From the NCBI GenBank assembly GCA_024236415.1, contig JACKKN010000026.1, positions 1 to 40,573 on the forward strand: a stretch of 40,573 bases of DNA, given 5' to 3'. The notes under the pieces are model-generated. The model made no database searches. It saw only the letters and a list, made by a program, of their open reading frames with translations, and had not been told where the DNA came from. Position 1 is the first letter of the stretch. Each line of letters begins with the position of its first letter. The position numbers and the translations under genes were made by a program. Shown here piece by piece: positions 23,680 to 33,737 of the stretch. Source of the DNA: Hyphomicrobiales bacterium (GTDB taxonomy: Bacteria; Pseudomonadota; Alphaproteobacteria; Rhodospirillales; JACKKN01).

Positions 23680-25620
23680 CTATTCCCCCAGACCCATCTG
23701 GATGTAGCCCGTGGGGCAGACATCCATGCAGATGTGGCATCCGATGCACTTCTGATAGTTGGTGTCCACGTACCGGCCCACGGCGTTCTGGCCCTTGCGC
23801 ACGCGGAACACGGCGTCCTGCGGGCAGAAGATGACGCAGTTGTCGCACTCGAAACACATGCCGCAGCTCATGCAGCGCGCCGCCTCGGCGATGGTCTCGT
23901 CGGCCGTCAGGTTGTTGATGCGCTCGGCGAAGTTGCCCAGGACCTTGTCCCTGTCGATGCGGATCTCGTGGCGCTTCTTGCGCGGCTCGTAGCCGAAGTG
24001 GCCCAGGAACAGCTCCTCGTGGGGGATGACCTGCGAGGCCGAGCGGTCCTCGAAGTTGTGGATGGCGAAGGATTCGTCCGACGTGCCGCGCACCGGGGCG
24101 TGGCCGTATTCCGAGGGCGCCAGCTCGCGCTGGCGCAGTTCGCTCAGCAGGTTGAAGTGGTGCACGTCGACCTTGGGCCGGCCCTTGGTCTCGCCGGTGG
24201 CCAGGAAGTTGTCGATCTCCTGGGCGGCGATGGAGCCGTGGCCGATGGCCGTGGTCAGCAGGTGCGGGCGGATGGCGTCGCCGCCGGCGAAGTGCTTGTC
24301 CTTGCCCTGGACCTTGAACTGGCGGTCGGCGCCGATGAAGCCGTGGCCGTTGTCGAAGTCCTCGATGCCTTCCAGGTCGCCCATCTGGCCGATGGCCGAG
24401 ACCACCAGGTCGCAGTAGATGTTGAACTCGGTGCCCTCGATGGGGATCGGGCGGGTGCCGTCCATCTCGCATTCGCACATACGCAGGGCCTTGGCCCGGC
24501 CGTCGGCGTCCAGCAGCACTTCCAGCGGCATGACGCCGCCCTTGATCTCGACGCCCTCGGCCAGGGCGTCCTCGCGCTCGCGCTCGGCGGCCATCATGCC
24601 TTCGACCGGGAACAGCGAGGTCAGCACCACCTCGGTGCCGTCGCGGGTGCCGGTGCCGGCCACGTCGTGGGCGGTGTAGCCCCAGACCACGTTCTCGGGC
24701 CGGTCCTTCTCGTTGGCGGTGTGGATGTGGCCGATGCGCCGCGCCACCGAGGCCACGTCGATGGAGGTGTCGCCGCCGCCCACCACCACCATGCGCTTGG
24801 TGGTGTATTTCAGCGCGCCCTTGTTGAACTTCTCCAGGAAGTCGACGCCGGTGATGCAGTTCGGCGCGTCGGCGCCGGGCACCGGCAGGGGGCGGCCCTT
24901 CTGCGCGCCCACGGCCCAGAAGATGGCGTCGAAGTCACGCTCCAGGTCGGCCACCGGGATGTCGCGGCCGACCCGGGTCTTGGTCCGCACCTCGATGCCG
25001 CCCATGCCGATGATACGGCTGACCTCGGCCGACAGCATGTCGCGCGGCACCCGGTATTCGGGGATGCCGAAGCGCATCATGCCGCCCAGGTCGCCGTGCT
25101 CCTCGAAGATGGTGATGCGGTGACCGCGGCGGCGCAGGTGGTAGGCCGCCGACAGGCCGGCCGGGCCGCCGCCGACGACGGCGACCGTCTTGCCGGTCTC
25201 GGCCGCGGGCTTGTCCAGGCCCAGGTCGTTGGCGATGGCCCAGTCGCCCACGTAATGCTCGACCGCGTTGATGCCGACGAAGTCGTCGACCTCGTTGCGG
25301 TTGCAGCCGTCCTCGCAGGGCGCCGGGCAGACCCGGCCCATGGTGGCCGGGAAGGGGTTGGCGTCGACCATGCGCTCGAAGGCGTATTCCTGCCAGGTCT
25401 TGCCGTCGACGGGCTTGTCCATGCCGCGGGCCACGTGCAGCCAGCCGCGGATGTCATGGCCCGACGGGCAGCTTCCCTGGCACGGCGGGGTGCGGTGCAC
25501 GTAGGTGGGGCACTTGTGCGACCATCCGGCCTGGAATATCTGATCCGTCCAGTCGTCCCATTTCTTGTCGCCATCCGCGAAGCGGCGGAACTGCCGTGCC
25601 GTCTGCGTGTCTGCCTTCAT
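23680..25620 (-). CDS. dsrL: DsrL, NAD(P)H:acceptor oxidoreductase, copy B (TSLFP type)
   Basis: A 646-residue second DsrL, collinear with copy A and roughly half identical to it by eye. The FAD motif VAVVGGGPAGLSAA lies near 146-159, VGGGDT at 280-285, and the C-terminal cluster region is CMSCGMCFECDNC then CIGCHICMDVC. Where copy A has YRR, this protein has Thr-Ser-Leu-Phe-Pro (334-338) followed by AAERERE, which lacks the arginines expected to grip the NADP 2'-phosphate. That suggests NADH preference, an inference. It follows dsrK by 95 bases. Having two complete dsrL genes in one dsr operon is uncommon. Confidence 0.92.
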   Translation of the reverse strand: MKADTQTARQFRRFADGDKKWDDWTDQIFQAGWSHKCPTYVHRTPPCQGSCPSGHDIRGWLHVARGMDKPVDGKTWQEYAFERMVDANPFPATMGRVCPAPCEDGCNRNEVDDFVGINAVEHYVGDWAIANDLGLDKPAAETGKTVAVVGGGPAGLSAAYHLRRRGHRITIFEEHGDLGGMMRFGIPEYRVPRDMLSAEVSRIIGMGGIEVRTKTRVGRDIPVADLERDFDAIFWAVGAQKGRPLPVPGADAPNCITGVDFLEKFNKGALKYTTKRMVVVGGGDTSIDVASVARRIGHIHTANEKDRPENVVWGYTAHDVAGTGTRDGTEVVLTSLFPVEGMMAAEREREDALAEGVEIKGGVMPLEVLLDADGRAKALRMCECEMDGTRPIPIEGTEFNIYCDLVVSAIGQMGDLEGIEDFDNGHGFIGADRQFKVQGKDKHFAGGDAIRPHLLTTAIGHGSIAAQEIDNFLATGETKGRPKVDVHHFNLLSELRQRELAPSEYGHAPVRGTSDESFAIHNFEDRSASQVIPHEELFLGHFGYEPRKKRHEIRIDRDKVLGNFAERINNLTADETIAEAARCMSCGMCFECDNCVIFCPQDAVFRVRKGQNAVGRYVDTNYQKCIGCHICMDVCPTGYIQMGLGE

Positions 25621-25715
25621 GAAAATTTCCTTCCGACCGTTCGAACGAACCCGCCCCGCCTGGTGTGTTCACGCTTGTCCGGGGTGCGGCCCGTGCTGGC
25701 TGTTCTGTTGTTGAC

Positions 25716-27212
<1,497 letters not shown>

Positions 27213-27225
27213 GGCCGTGCCTCCC

Positions 27226-27966
27226 CTAGCTGTCCCGCTGCGCGTCCAGGGCCACGGCCCAGGGCGCCACGCGGCGCCGCTCGCGCGCGTCGTCGACCTG
27301 GTTGCGGCTGGGGCTGAAGAACACCCCGGGCACGTGCAGCAGCTTGCTGAACGGGAACACGATCATCAGCGCCGCCACCAAACCCAGGTGCACCAGCAGG
27401 GCCGGGTCTGCCGGCAGGGGCTGCCAGTCGAACCGCACCAGGCCCAGGCAGAACGCCTTCAGGGCGATGATGTCGGTGCGGGCCACGAACTTCATGGCCA
27501 GGCCGCTGAGGCCGATGCCCATCAGCAGGGCCAGCATCAGGTGGTCGGACGGGTTGGAGATGTAGCGCACGCGGTCGACCACCACGCGCCGCGCCCACAG
27601 GCCGGCCAGGCCGGCGACCATGGCGAAGGCGGCGTAGACGCCGAACGGCTGAACGAGGACGACCCAAAACCAGACGGGCTCGATGAAATAGCGCAGGTGC
27701 CGCAGCAGGACCAGGGCCAGGCCGGCATGGAACAGCACCGCCAGGATCCAGATCCACTTGTTGGAGCGGAACAGGCTCTGGAACAGCAGCACCTCGCCGG
27801 CCATGCGCGCCACCACCCCGCCGCGCGTCATGGGCGCCGGCATGGTGGCGATGCGCAGGGGCGCCGGCGTGGTGGCGAACTGGCGGATCTTCAGGGCCAG
27901 TCCCAGCACCAGCACCGCCGTGGCGGCGTAGAACAACAGCGCGTAGACAACGGTCAGGACCGACAT
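27226..27966 (-). CDS. dsrM: DsrM, cytochrome b-type membrane subunit of DsrMKJOP
   Basis: A 246-residue inner-membrane protein resembling nitrate reductase gamma/HdrE, with about five or six helices and histidines in the second and last helices (AVLFHAGLALVLLRH; PALLVHLGLVAALM) suited to bis-His heme b. It links quinone to DsrK. ATG 27966 is preferred over TTG 27987 because GAGGA sits ten bases before it. The gene precedes dsrK by 13 bases. A GC hairpin lies in the gap after dsrC. Confidence 0.92.
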   Translation of the reverse strand: MSVLTVVYALLFYAATAVLVLGLALKIRQFATTPAPLRIATMPAPMTRGGVVARMAGEVLLFQSLFRSNKWIWILAVLFHAGLALVLLRHLRYFIEPVWFWVVLVQPFGVYAAFAMVAGLAGLWARRVVVDRVRYISNPSDHLMLALLMGIGLSGLAMKFVARTDIIALKAFCLGLVRFDWQPLPADPALLVHLGLVAALMIVFPFSKLLHVPGVFFSPSRNQVDDARERRRVAPWAVALDAQRDS

Positions 27967-27990
27967 CCGAGCATCGTCCTCGTTCAACCG

Positions 27991-28014
27991 GGGAGGGGGC
28001 CGGACCCCCTTCCC
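27991..28014 (-). other. GC-rich hairpin between dsrC and dsrM
   Basis: GGGAGGGGG (27991-27999) faces CCCCCTTCCC (28005-28014) around a short loop. No T-run follows on the minus strand, so it more likely stabilises dsrC mRNA or attenuates read-through than fully terminates. That would suit the higher dsrC expression known in sulfur oxidisers. Confidence 0.5.
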
Positions 28015-28032
28015 GTCAGTGCGTAAACCGGA

Positions 28033-28365
28033 TCAGACGCAGCCGGTCGGCTTCGGCAGGCCGGCGATCTTGCACGCCTGCTTGGCCGGGCCGTAGGGGA
28101 ACAGCTCGTACAGGTACTTGTTGTTGCCCTTTTCCGGACCGAACTTCTTCTTGATGGCCTTCACCAGCACGCGCACGGCGGGGGCGATCTGGTATTCGTT
28201 GTAGTAGTCGCGCAGGAAGTTGACGACTTCCCAGTGCTCGTCGGTCATGTCGATGCCTTCATCCTTGGCGATCAGGCCGGCGAGCTCGTCGCTCCACTGG
28301 CTGATGTCGGTGATGTAGCCTTCCTCGTCATGCTCGACGGTCTTGCCGTTCACTTCGTAGGACAT
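28033..28365 (-). CDS. dsrC: DsrC, sulfur carrier protein
   Basis: A 110-residue TusE/DsrC-family protein. The C-terminal arm ends CKIAGLPKPTGCV, with both redox cysteines present (Cys98 and the penultimate Cys109, ten residues apart), so it can form the DsrC trisulfide that is the DsrAB substrate. It receives sulfur from DsrEFH and returns to DsrMK or DsrL as redox partner. ATG 28365 has AAGGAG eight bases before it; the in-frame GTG 28374 overlaps that site. Gaps of 90 and 66 bases on its two sides leave room for separate control. Confidence 0.96.
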   Translation of the reverse strand: MSYEVNGKTVEHDEEGYITDISQWSDELAGLIAKDEGIDMTDEHWEVVNFLRDYYNEYQIAPAVRVLVKAIKKKFGPEKGNNKYLYELFPYGPAKQACKIAGLPKPTGCV

Positions 28366-28455
28366 TGGTTTCACTCCTTATCGGGTCTGTCGTTGCGCCC
28401 GCACGCGGGCCGGATGTGTCTTGCTCGGCGGCCGGTCGCGATGCCGGCCCGCTGC

Positions 28456-28758
28456 TTACAGCCAGGCCTGGCTGGTCTCGTGCTCGACCACGAGATCGAC
28501 GAAGCCGTCGTATCCGACCACGTTGATCCCATCGATCACGCTGTCCCGGCTGATGCCTCGGGCGTCGAGGTCCGGGCCCATGACATAGACCTGGAAATCA
28601 TCCTTGGCCCCGGCCATGGTGTCGGCGACCGCCGTGCCCTGGACGGCGGCATAGACCGCGTCCTCGATCAGCATGATGGCGTCGCCCTTGCCCGCGAGCC
28701 GCAGGCAACTCTTGAGGTTGGTTCGCTCGAACGGCGATTTGTTCACGGTGTGCAGCAT
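28456..28758 (-). CDS. dsrH: DsrH (TusB-like) subunit of the DsrEFH sulfurtransferase
   Basis: A 100-residue protein of the DsrH/TusB family with the typical start MLHTVNKSPF and a single cysteine at position 18 in NLKSCLRL, equivalent to the conserved DsrH cysteine. IEDAVYAA at 31-38 is another family hallmark. It forms the E2F2H2 sulfurtransferase with DsrE and DsrF. It lies 18 bases after dsrF and 90 bases before dsrC, its acceptor. Confidence 0.93.
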   Translation of the reverse strand: MLHTVNKSPFERTNLKSCLRLAGKGDAIMLIEDAVYAAVQGTAVADTMAGAKDDFQVYVMGPDLDARGISRDSVIDGINVVGYDGFVDLVVEHETSQAWL

Positions 28759-28776
28759 TGGATCGGTTCCCCCCGC

Positions 28777-29208
28777 TCAGCCGGTCAGGATGACGTCCTG
28801 TTCGGCCATGAGCTTCTGCAGCTCGGCCGCGTCCATCACCTCGACGTCGATGACGAAGTCCTCGGGAGTCAGCCCGCGGGCCTCCATGGACTCCTTCTCG
28901 ACCACGATATGCCAGACCACGTCCACGTCCTCGTCCTCTTCGGCGTCCTCCTTTTCCATCTGGAAGATGCCGTAGGTGGGCGAGAAGTTCTTCATGCCGG
29001 TGGCGGACGTGTCCTGCCCCTTCTTGATTTGATACACCCCATCGTCCATGAACACCACCGCGGTGTTCTGCTCGAAGGCGGCCGAGATCAGGACCATTTC
29101 CTGGATCTCCTGGGCGTAGATGGACCCGTAGGGCGCCTTGCGGTTCAGGAACATGAAGTTCTTGCGCACGCCTTCGGTTTCGAGCGTGCCCTGGAATTCG
29201 TCTTCCAA
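28777..29208 (-). CDS. dsrF: DsrF (TusC-like) subunit of the DsrEFH sulfurtransferase
   Basis: A 143-residue DsrE/DsrF-fold protein. Recognisable features are FLNRKAPYGSIYAQEIQEM near the N terminus and VVFMDDGVYQIKKGQD in the middle. The start is TTG at 29208 with AAGGAG seven or eight bases before it; no ATG fits. Compared with usual DsrF it carries an acidic insertion (EKEDAEEDEDVD, about residues 85-96) and contains no cysteine, consistent with a structural rather than catalytic role. It is 31 bases after dsrE and 18 before dsrH. Confidence 0.9.
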   Translation of the reverse strand: MEDEFQGTLETEGVRKNFMFLNRKAPYGSIYAQEIQEMVLISAAFEQNTAVVFMDDGVYQIKKGQDTSATGMKNFSPTYGIFQMEKEDAEEDEDVDVVWHIVVEKESMEARGLTPEDFVIDVEVMDAAELQKLMAEQDVILTG

Positions 29209-29239
29209 TGTGGTTCTCCTTCCTCGCTCGATCCCGAAA

Positions 29240-29599
29240 TCAGTCGCCGAACACCACGGTGCGGTCGGCGGCGATGCCGATCTCGATGAGCTGGCCCAGG
29301 CCCGAAATGCGGAACCCGTCGGCCAGGATGTCCTCCTTGATGCCGCGGCGCAGGGCAGCGGCGATGCACACGACCAGGTCGATCCTGTGCTGCTTGGCCA
29401 GCTCGGTCCAACGCTTGGACACATTGCGGTCGTCGGACTGCGGCTCGGCCAGCTTGTTGGCGTTGTTGACGCCGTCGTAATAGAAGAACACCCGCAGGAC
29501 CTGGTGCCCCTTCTCGATGGCCGCCTTGGTGAACTGGTAGGCCGAGTCCGACGCCTGGTGGTTGAACGGACCCTCGTTGACAAGAATGCCGATTTTCAT
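29240..29599 (-). CDS. dsrE: DsrE (TusD-like) catalytic subunit of the DsrEFH sulfurtransferase
   Basis: A 119-residue cytoplasmic protein with the TusD/DsrE fold. The only cysteine is Cys78 in DLVVCIAAALRRG, exactly where the persulfide-bearing DsrE cysteine of Allochromatium is described. It passes sulfane sulfur through the EFH complex to DsrC. ATG 29599 is chosen because the family begins MKIGILVNEGP; longer in-frame extensions overlap dsrB. The presence of dsrEFH is the classic marker of the oxidative direction of the Dsr pathway. Confidence 0.95.
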   Translation of the reverse strand: MKIGILVNEGPFNHQASDSAYQFTKAAIEKGHQVLRVFFYYDGVNNANKLAEPQSDDRNVSKRWTELAKQHRIDLVVCIAAALRRGIKEDILADGFRISGLGQLIEIGIAADRTVVFGD

Positions 29600-29637
29600 G
29601 TTGTTGCTTCCCCCGCCGAATCTCCTCGGACCGCGCC

Positions 29638-30717
29638 CTAGAAGTGGACGTGGCCCGAGGTGTTCAGGGCGCTGCGGCCGCCGCGCCAGTCCTCGATGTG
29701 GTACTTGGTGAAGGGAAGGCCGGTCATCTCGAAGAACCGGGGCCAGCCGATGCGGTCGATCCACTCCGACATGCGCTCCCACGGGCGGCCGTCTTCCTTG
29801 TAGGCCTTCAGGATCTTCTTCACCACCGCGGCCACCTCGGGCCAGCGCGGGGCGTTGTTGGGCAGGCCGGCCACCACCAGCTTGTGGAAGGTGGGCTTGG
29901 TGCGGGTGCTGGAATGCTTGCCGCCGACCCAGATGGCCAGCTTGCTGTTGACCGGGTCGTTGATCTGCATGGGCGGGCAGGGCGGATAGCAGGCGCCGCA
30001 GCAGATGCACTTCTTCTCGTCCACTTCCAGGGTCGGCTTGCCGGCGACCATGGCCGGGCGGATGGCGGCCACCGGGCAGCGCGCGACCACGGCCGGACGC
30101 TCGCACATGTTGGCCACCAGGTCGTGGTTGATGATGGGCGGCTTGGTGTGCTGCACGTTGATGGCGATGTCACCCTGGCCGCCGCAGTTGATCTGGCAGC
30201 ACGACGTGGTGATCTTGACCCGGTTGGGCATCTCCTCGCGCAGGAATTCCTGGTACAGCTCGTCCATCAGGGCCTTGACCACGCCCGAGGCGTCGGTGCC
30301 CGGAATGTCGCAGTGCAGCCACCCCTGGGTGTGGGAGATCATGGAGATGGAGTTGCCGGTGCCGCCCACGGGGAAGCCCTCGTCCATCAGCTTGTCGATC
30401 AGCGGCTGGACCTTGGCCTCGCTGTCGACCATGAACTCGATGTTCGAGCGCGCGGTGAAGCGAACGTGGCCGTCGCCGTACTCGTCGGCGATGTCGCACA
30501 GCTTGCGCACGGTGTAGACGTCCATCTGACGCTGGGTGCCGGCCTTGACGGTCCAGATCTCGTCACCGGACTTGGCCACGTGATGCAGGACGCCGGGGCG
30601 CGGGCGGTCGTGCCAGTCCCACTTGCCGAAGTTCTCGCGCATGACGGGGTGCATCAGGGGAAGGGGATCGGGGACACCGCATTCATCGGGCATCCGGGGC
30701 GCTTGCGCCTGACTCAT
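29638..30717 (-). CDS. dsrB: DsrB, reverse dissimilatory sulfite reductase beta subunit
   Basis: A 359-residue subunit of the siroheme enzyme that oxidises DsrC-bound sulfur to sulfite. It has the NIR_SIR half-domain pattern (RFTARSNIEFMV near 86-97), siroheme-proximal cysteines (136, 173/174, 178 in TSCCQINCGGQGD) and a ferredoxin domain with CICCGACYPPC (237-247). ATG 30717 begins MSQAQAPRMPDE. A GC-rich gap of 112 bases separates it from dsrA, larger than most spacings in this operon. Confidence 0.97.
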   Translation of the reverse strand: MSQAQAPRMPDECGVPDPLPLMHPVMRENFGKWDWHDRPRPGVLHHVAKSGDEIWTVKAGTQRQMDVYTVRKLCDIADEYGDGHVRFTARSNIEFMVDSEAKVQPLIDKLMDEGFPVGGTGNSISMISHTQGWLHCDIPGTDASGVVKALMDELYQEFLREEMPNRVKITTSCCQINCGGQGDIAINVQHTKPPIINHDLVANMCERPAVVARCPVAAIRPAMVAGKPTLEVDEKKCICCGACYPPCPPMQINDPVNSKLAIWVGGKHSSTRTKPTFHKLVVAGLPNNAPRWPEVAAVVKKILKAYKEDGRPWERMSEWIDRIGWPRFFEMTGLPFTKYHIEDWRGGRSALNTSGHVHF

Positions 30718-30829
30718 AACACTCCTCCAGTTCTTCTCGTTCTCTTGCGCGGGGTGGCCGGGCCGGCGGCCGGCAGGCCGTCCGGCCCGGACCCGCGAAT
30801 GGGTCGGGTTGCGATGTCGGGGGCCGGTC

Positions 30830-32077
30830 CTATTCGGCGGCGACGCCCTTGCGCGCTTCCCACTTGGCCACTTCCTCGTCCCAACCGTCGGTGCGGACGT
30901 AGGAGCTGGTGCGCGGGTGGCTGATCATGTTGGGATCGACCTCCAGGCCGACGCCCTCCAGGAAGTTGACCAGGCCGATGCGCTCGATCATCTCGCCGAT
31001 GCGCTCGTGCTCCAGGGCGTTCTCGGCGAAGAACTCGATGCAGGCCTCGCCCAGCTCGACCAGCTCCTCGAAGTCCTCCTCGGTCTCCAGCTTCTTGAAG
31101 GGGACGATGACGCTGCCCATCAGGTCGCCGATCTTCAGGGTGCGCTTGCCGCCCATCAGGATCGTGACGCCCTTGTCGTCGCCGGGGCTGAGCGCCTTGG
31201 TCAGCACGTTGATGCAGTGCATGCACTTGACGCAGCTCTTGTTGTCCACGTCCAGGGTGTCGTCGTCGTTGATGCTCAGCGCCCGGGTCGGGCACATGTT
31301 GACGACCTGGTCGTTGATCTCCTTGCGGCCGCGCTCGGCGATGTACTGCTTGAACTTGTCCTGGTCGACCTTGATGTCGTCGCGCCAGGTGCCCAGCACG
31401 GCGAAGTCCGACCGGTGCGAGGCGTTGACGCAGTCGTTGGCGCAGCCCGAGAACTTGAACTTGAACTTGTACGGCAGGCTGGGCCGGTGCATGTCGTCCA
31501 ACGTGGCGTTGATCATCATGCGGTGGGCCTTCTGCTCGTTGAAGCAGGACTGCTCGCAGCGGGCCCCGCCGACGCAGCTCATGGACGTGCGCACGGCGGC
31601 GCCGGCGCCGCCCAGGTCGAAGCCGATCTCGTTCAGGGCGTCGAAGGCGGCCTGGGTCGATTCGGTGGTGGCGCCCTGGAACATGATGTCGCCGGACTGG
31701 CCGTGGAAGGCGATCAGGCCCGAGCCATGCTCCTCCCAGATGTCGCACAGGGTGCGCAGGGTCTTGGTGTCATAGTGCATGCCGGCGGGCGGCTGCACGC
31801 GCAGGGTATGGAACTCGGACGACTCGGGATACTTGTCGGCCACCTCGGAAAAGCGCGGGATGACGCCGCCGCCGTAGCCGCGGACACCCACGGTGCCGCC
31901 CTTCCAGAAGCCCTTGCGGGTCTTGTAGGAATACTCGAGCTGCCCCAGCAGGTCCTGCATCATGGGCGCGTACTGCTTGCCTTCGGACTCGGCCAGACGC
32001 TTCAGGCCGGTGACGAAGCTCGGCCACGGGCCGCTTTCCAGCTGGTCCAGAAGGGGAGTTTCGTGTTTCAAGGCCAT
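30830..32077 (-). CDS. dsrA: DsrA, reverse dissimilatory sulfite reductase alpha subunit
   Basis: A 415-residue siroheme-binding subunit. The cysteines that coordinate the siroheme-linked [4Fe-4S] cluster are visible (Cys168/174 in SCVGGARCEQSC and Cys212/216 in GCANDC). The inserted ferredoxin domain uses Cys262 and CVKCMHC (282-288). It pairs with DsrB and is the first gene of the locus. ATG 32077 has a strong GGAGGTGG site, while longer in-frame starts run into the leader. Together with dsrEFH and dsrL this is the oxidative type. Confidence 0.97.
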   Translation of the reverse strand: MALKHETPLLDQLESGPWPSFVTGLKRLAESEGKQYAPMMQDLLGQLEYSYKTRKGFWKGGTVGVRGYGGGVIPRFSEVADKYPESSEFHTLRVQPPAGMHYDTKTLRTLCDIWEEHGSGLIAFHGQSGDIMFQGATTESTQAAFDALNEIGFDLGGAGAAVRTSMSCVGGARCEQSCFNEQKAHRMMINATLDDMHRPSLPYKFKFKFSGCANDCVNASHRSDFAVLGTWRDDIKVDQDKFKQYIAERGRKEINDQVVNMCPTRALSINDDDTLDVDNKSCVKCMHCINVLTKALSPGDDKGVTILMGGKRTLKIGDLMGSVIVPFKKLETEEDFEELVELGEACIEFFAENALEHERIGEMIERIGLVNFLEGVGLEVDPNMISHPRTSSYVRTDGWDEEVAKWEARKGVAAE

Positions 32078-32765
32078 GGATCCACCTCCACAGTGTGTTT
32101 GTGCGTTCCGTATACCGGCCCCGGGGTGCATGGACCCGGACCGGAGAGCTCTGGGCCCGTCCCAGCGGTCGCCCGCGGGGAAAAACCCTCTGACTGCAAT
32201 CCTGCCGTCGGCGCCCCAACCTCATACGGAGGTGGTTCCGGAGTCTCCGGTCGTCCCGGCGACCCATCGCGGCGACCCGGATCAAACAAGGGCCGCGGCT
32301 GGAATATCTAACCCTGACTTGCCCGGCGTCGCCGCCGGACGGTCCCGGAATCCGCCCTTGCCTGCGCATTCCGTCGCGGCCGGAGCCCGTTGGGCCATTC
32401 TCGGGTTGGGGCCGACCGCGACACCCAACCCTCCTTTCGATGTATATTAATATAAGCTAATATGGATTGTTGAATCCACAGATTTCTTTGCCCCTACCCG
32501 GGACCTCATGAAATTGCCCCCGGCAACTGTATTACGAAATAAAAACAACCCCCTGGATGAATTTAACCACTTTCTAACCACTCTATATGCGGCCAGCCTA
32601 ATATAAGAATTCCCTTAAGGTCAAGCAGTTCACGGCGGCCGGATCGGGCCGCCGCCGCGGCGGCCGATTCGCCGCCGCGGGGCTTTCCCATATGAACAAA
32701 TTCTAATACAATGCCGCCCCCTTCGCGGCTCCGACGGGATCCGCGCCACCCCACGAGGACGCGCC
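32078..32765. promoter_or_regulatory. Divergent regulatory region between dsrA and the TauD-like gene
   Basis: No gene is seen in these nearly 700 bases. The stretch 32430-32720 is much richer in A/T than its surroundings. It contains an inverted pair ATATTA (32444-32449)/TAATAT (32458-32463), the 9-mer TAATATAAG twice (32448-32456, 32599-32607), TAACCACT twice at an 11-base period (32564-32571, 32575-32582) and two tandem GC hairpins (32634-32653, 32655-32680). These look like binding sites for sulfur- or redox-responsive regulators, though no regulator gene is adjacent. Confidence 0.55.
32684..32712 (+). promoter_or_regulatory. Possible promoter of the TauD-like gene
   Basis: TACAAT (32707-32712) is a good -10 box; 17 bases upstream lies a weak -35 TTTCCC (32684-32689). 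The distance to ATG 32766 is about 50 bases. Confidence 0.45.
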
Positions 32766-33737
32766 ATGGCCGCCACCCCGCAGACTTCTCCGCCGACTCC
32801 GCCGGCCGCCCGTTGCGGCCGCTCCCCCTTCGACCTGGCCGACGCCGACGCCTATGCCGCCTGGCGGGCCTGGAAGCTGGACGGCTATCCCACGGCGGTG
32901 GACGACCTGCTGGTGCCGATCGCCGATCCGGCCAACCTGACCGCGGCCGAGCACGCGGCCCTGCTGGCGCGCCTGCGCAAGACCAACATGGCGCTCTATG
33001 CCCTGGACCGGGGCCCGGGCGGGCGCGACACGGTCAACGCCTTGGGCGCGGCCTTCGGCCTCGAGCGCCTGGACGAGCACCTGGTCTCGGACAAGAGCTG
33101 CGTCACCGCTCTGGAGGTGGCCGACGGCGAGGACGCCACGCGCACCCGATACATCCCCTACACCGACCGTCCCATCCGCTGGCACACCGACGGCTACTAC
33201 AACCGCCCCGACGAACGCATCCGCGCCATGGTCCTGCACTGCGTGCGGCCGGCGGCCGAGGGCGGCGAGAACCGCCTGCTGGACCACGAGATGGCCTACC
33301 TGCTGATGCGCGACGCCGACCCGGCCATGGTCGCCGCCCTGATGCACCCCGAGGCATTCGTCATCCCGCCCAACGAGCTGGAGGGCGAGACCCTGCGCGG
33401 CGCCCGGCCCAACCCGGTGTTCTATGTGGACGCCGCCAGCGGCGCCCTGTGCATGAACTACTCCATGCGCAAGCGCAACATCCTGTGGCGCAACGACGCC
33501 GCCACCGACGCGGCGGTGGCCTTCCTGGACGACCTGCTGGACGGGGACGGCCCCCATGTCTTCCGCCACCGCATGGCGGCGGGGCAGGGGCTGTTGTGCA
33601 ACAACGTGCTGCACGACCGCGCCGGGTTCGCCAACGACCCGGCGGCGCCGGGGCGGCTGATGCTGCGCGGCCGCTACTTCGACCGCATCGCCGGCACCGC
33701 CCTGGACGAGGTCTGGCCGGAAGGGGGGCTGTCATGA
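32766..33737 (+). CDS. TauD/TfdA (gamma-butyrobetaine hydroxylase-like) Fe(II)/2-oxoglutarate dioxygenase
   Basis: A 323-residue non-heme iron oxygenase. The facial triad is apparent: HxD in IRWHTDGYYNRP (about residues 140-142) and the distal histidine in CNNVLHDR (about 283). The 2-oxoglutarate-binding arginine is probably in LMLRGRYFDR. The family hydroxylates taurine, sulfonates, betaines and similar small molecules. It is divergent from dsrA and overlaps a small downstream gene by four bases. A link to organosulfur supply is suggested by position only. GAGGAC precedes ATG 32766. Confidence 0.85.
   Translation: MAATPQTSPPTPPAARCGRSPFDLADADAYAAWRAWKLDGYPTAVDDLLVPIADPANLTAAEHAALLARLRKTNMALYALDRGPGGRDTVNALGAAFGLERLDEHLVSDKSCVTALEVADGEDATRTRYIPYTDRPIRWHTDGYYNRPDERIRAMVLHCVRPAAEGGENRLLDHEMAYLLMRDADPAMVAALMHPEAFVIPPNELEGETLRGARPNPVFYVDAASGALCMNYSMRKRNILWRNDAATDAAVAFLDDLLDGDGPHVFRHRMAAGQGLLCNNVLHDRAGFANDPAAPGRLMLRGRYFDRIAGTALDEVWPEGGLS

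Noticed and set aside
29638..32077. Reductive-type (sulfate-reducer) DsrAB
   Set aside because: The presence of dsrEFH and dsrL in the same operon marks the sulfur-oxidising type; no sat or apr genes are in the window to suggest sulfate reduction.
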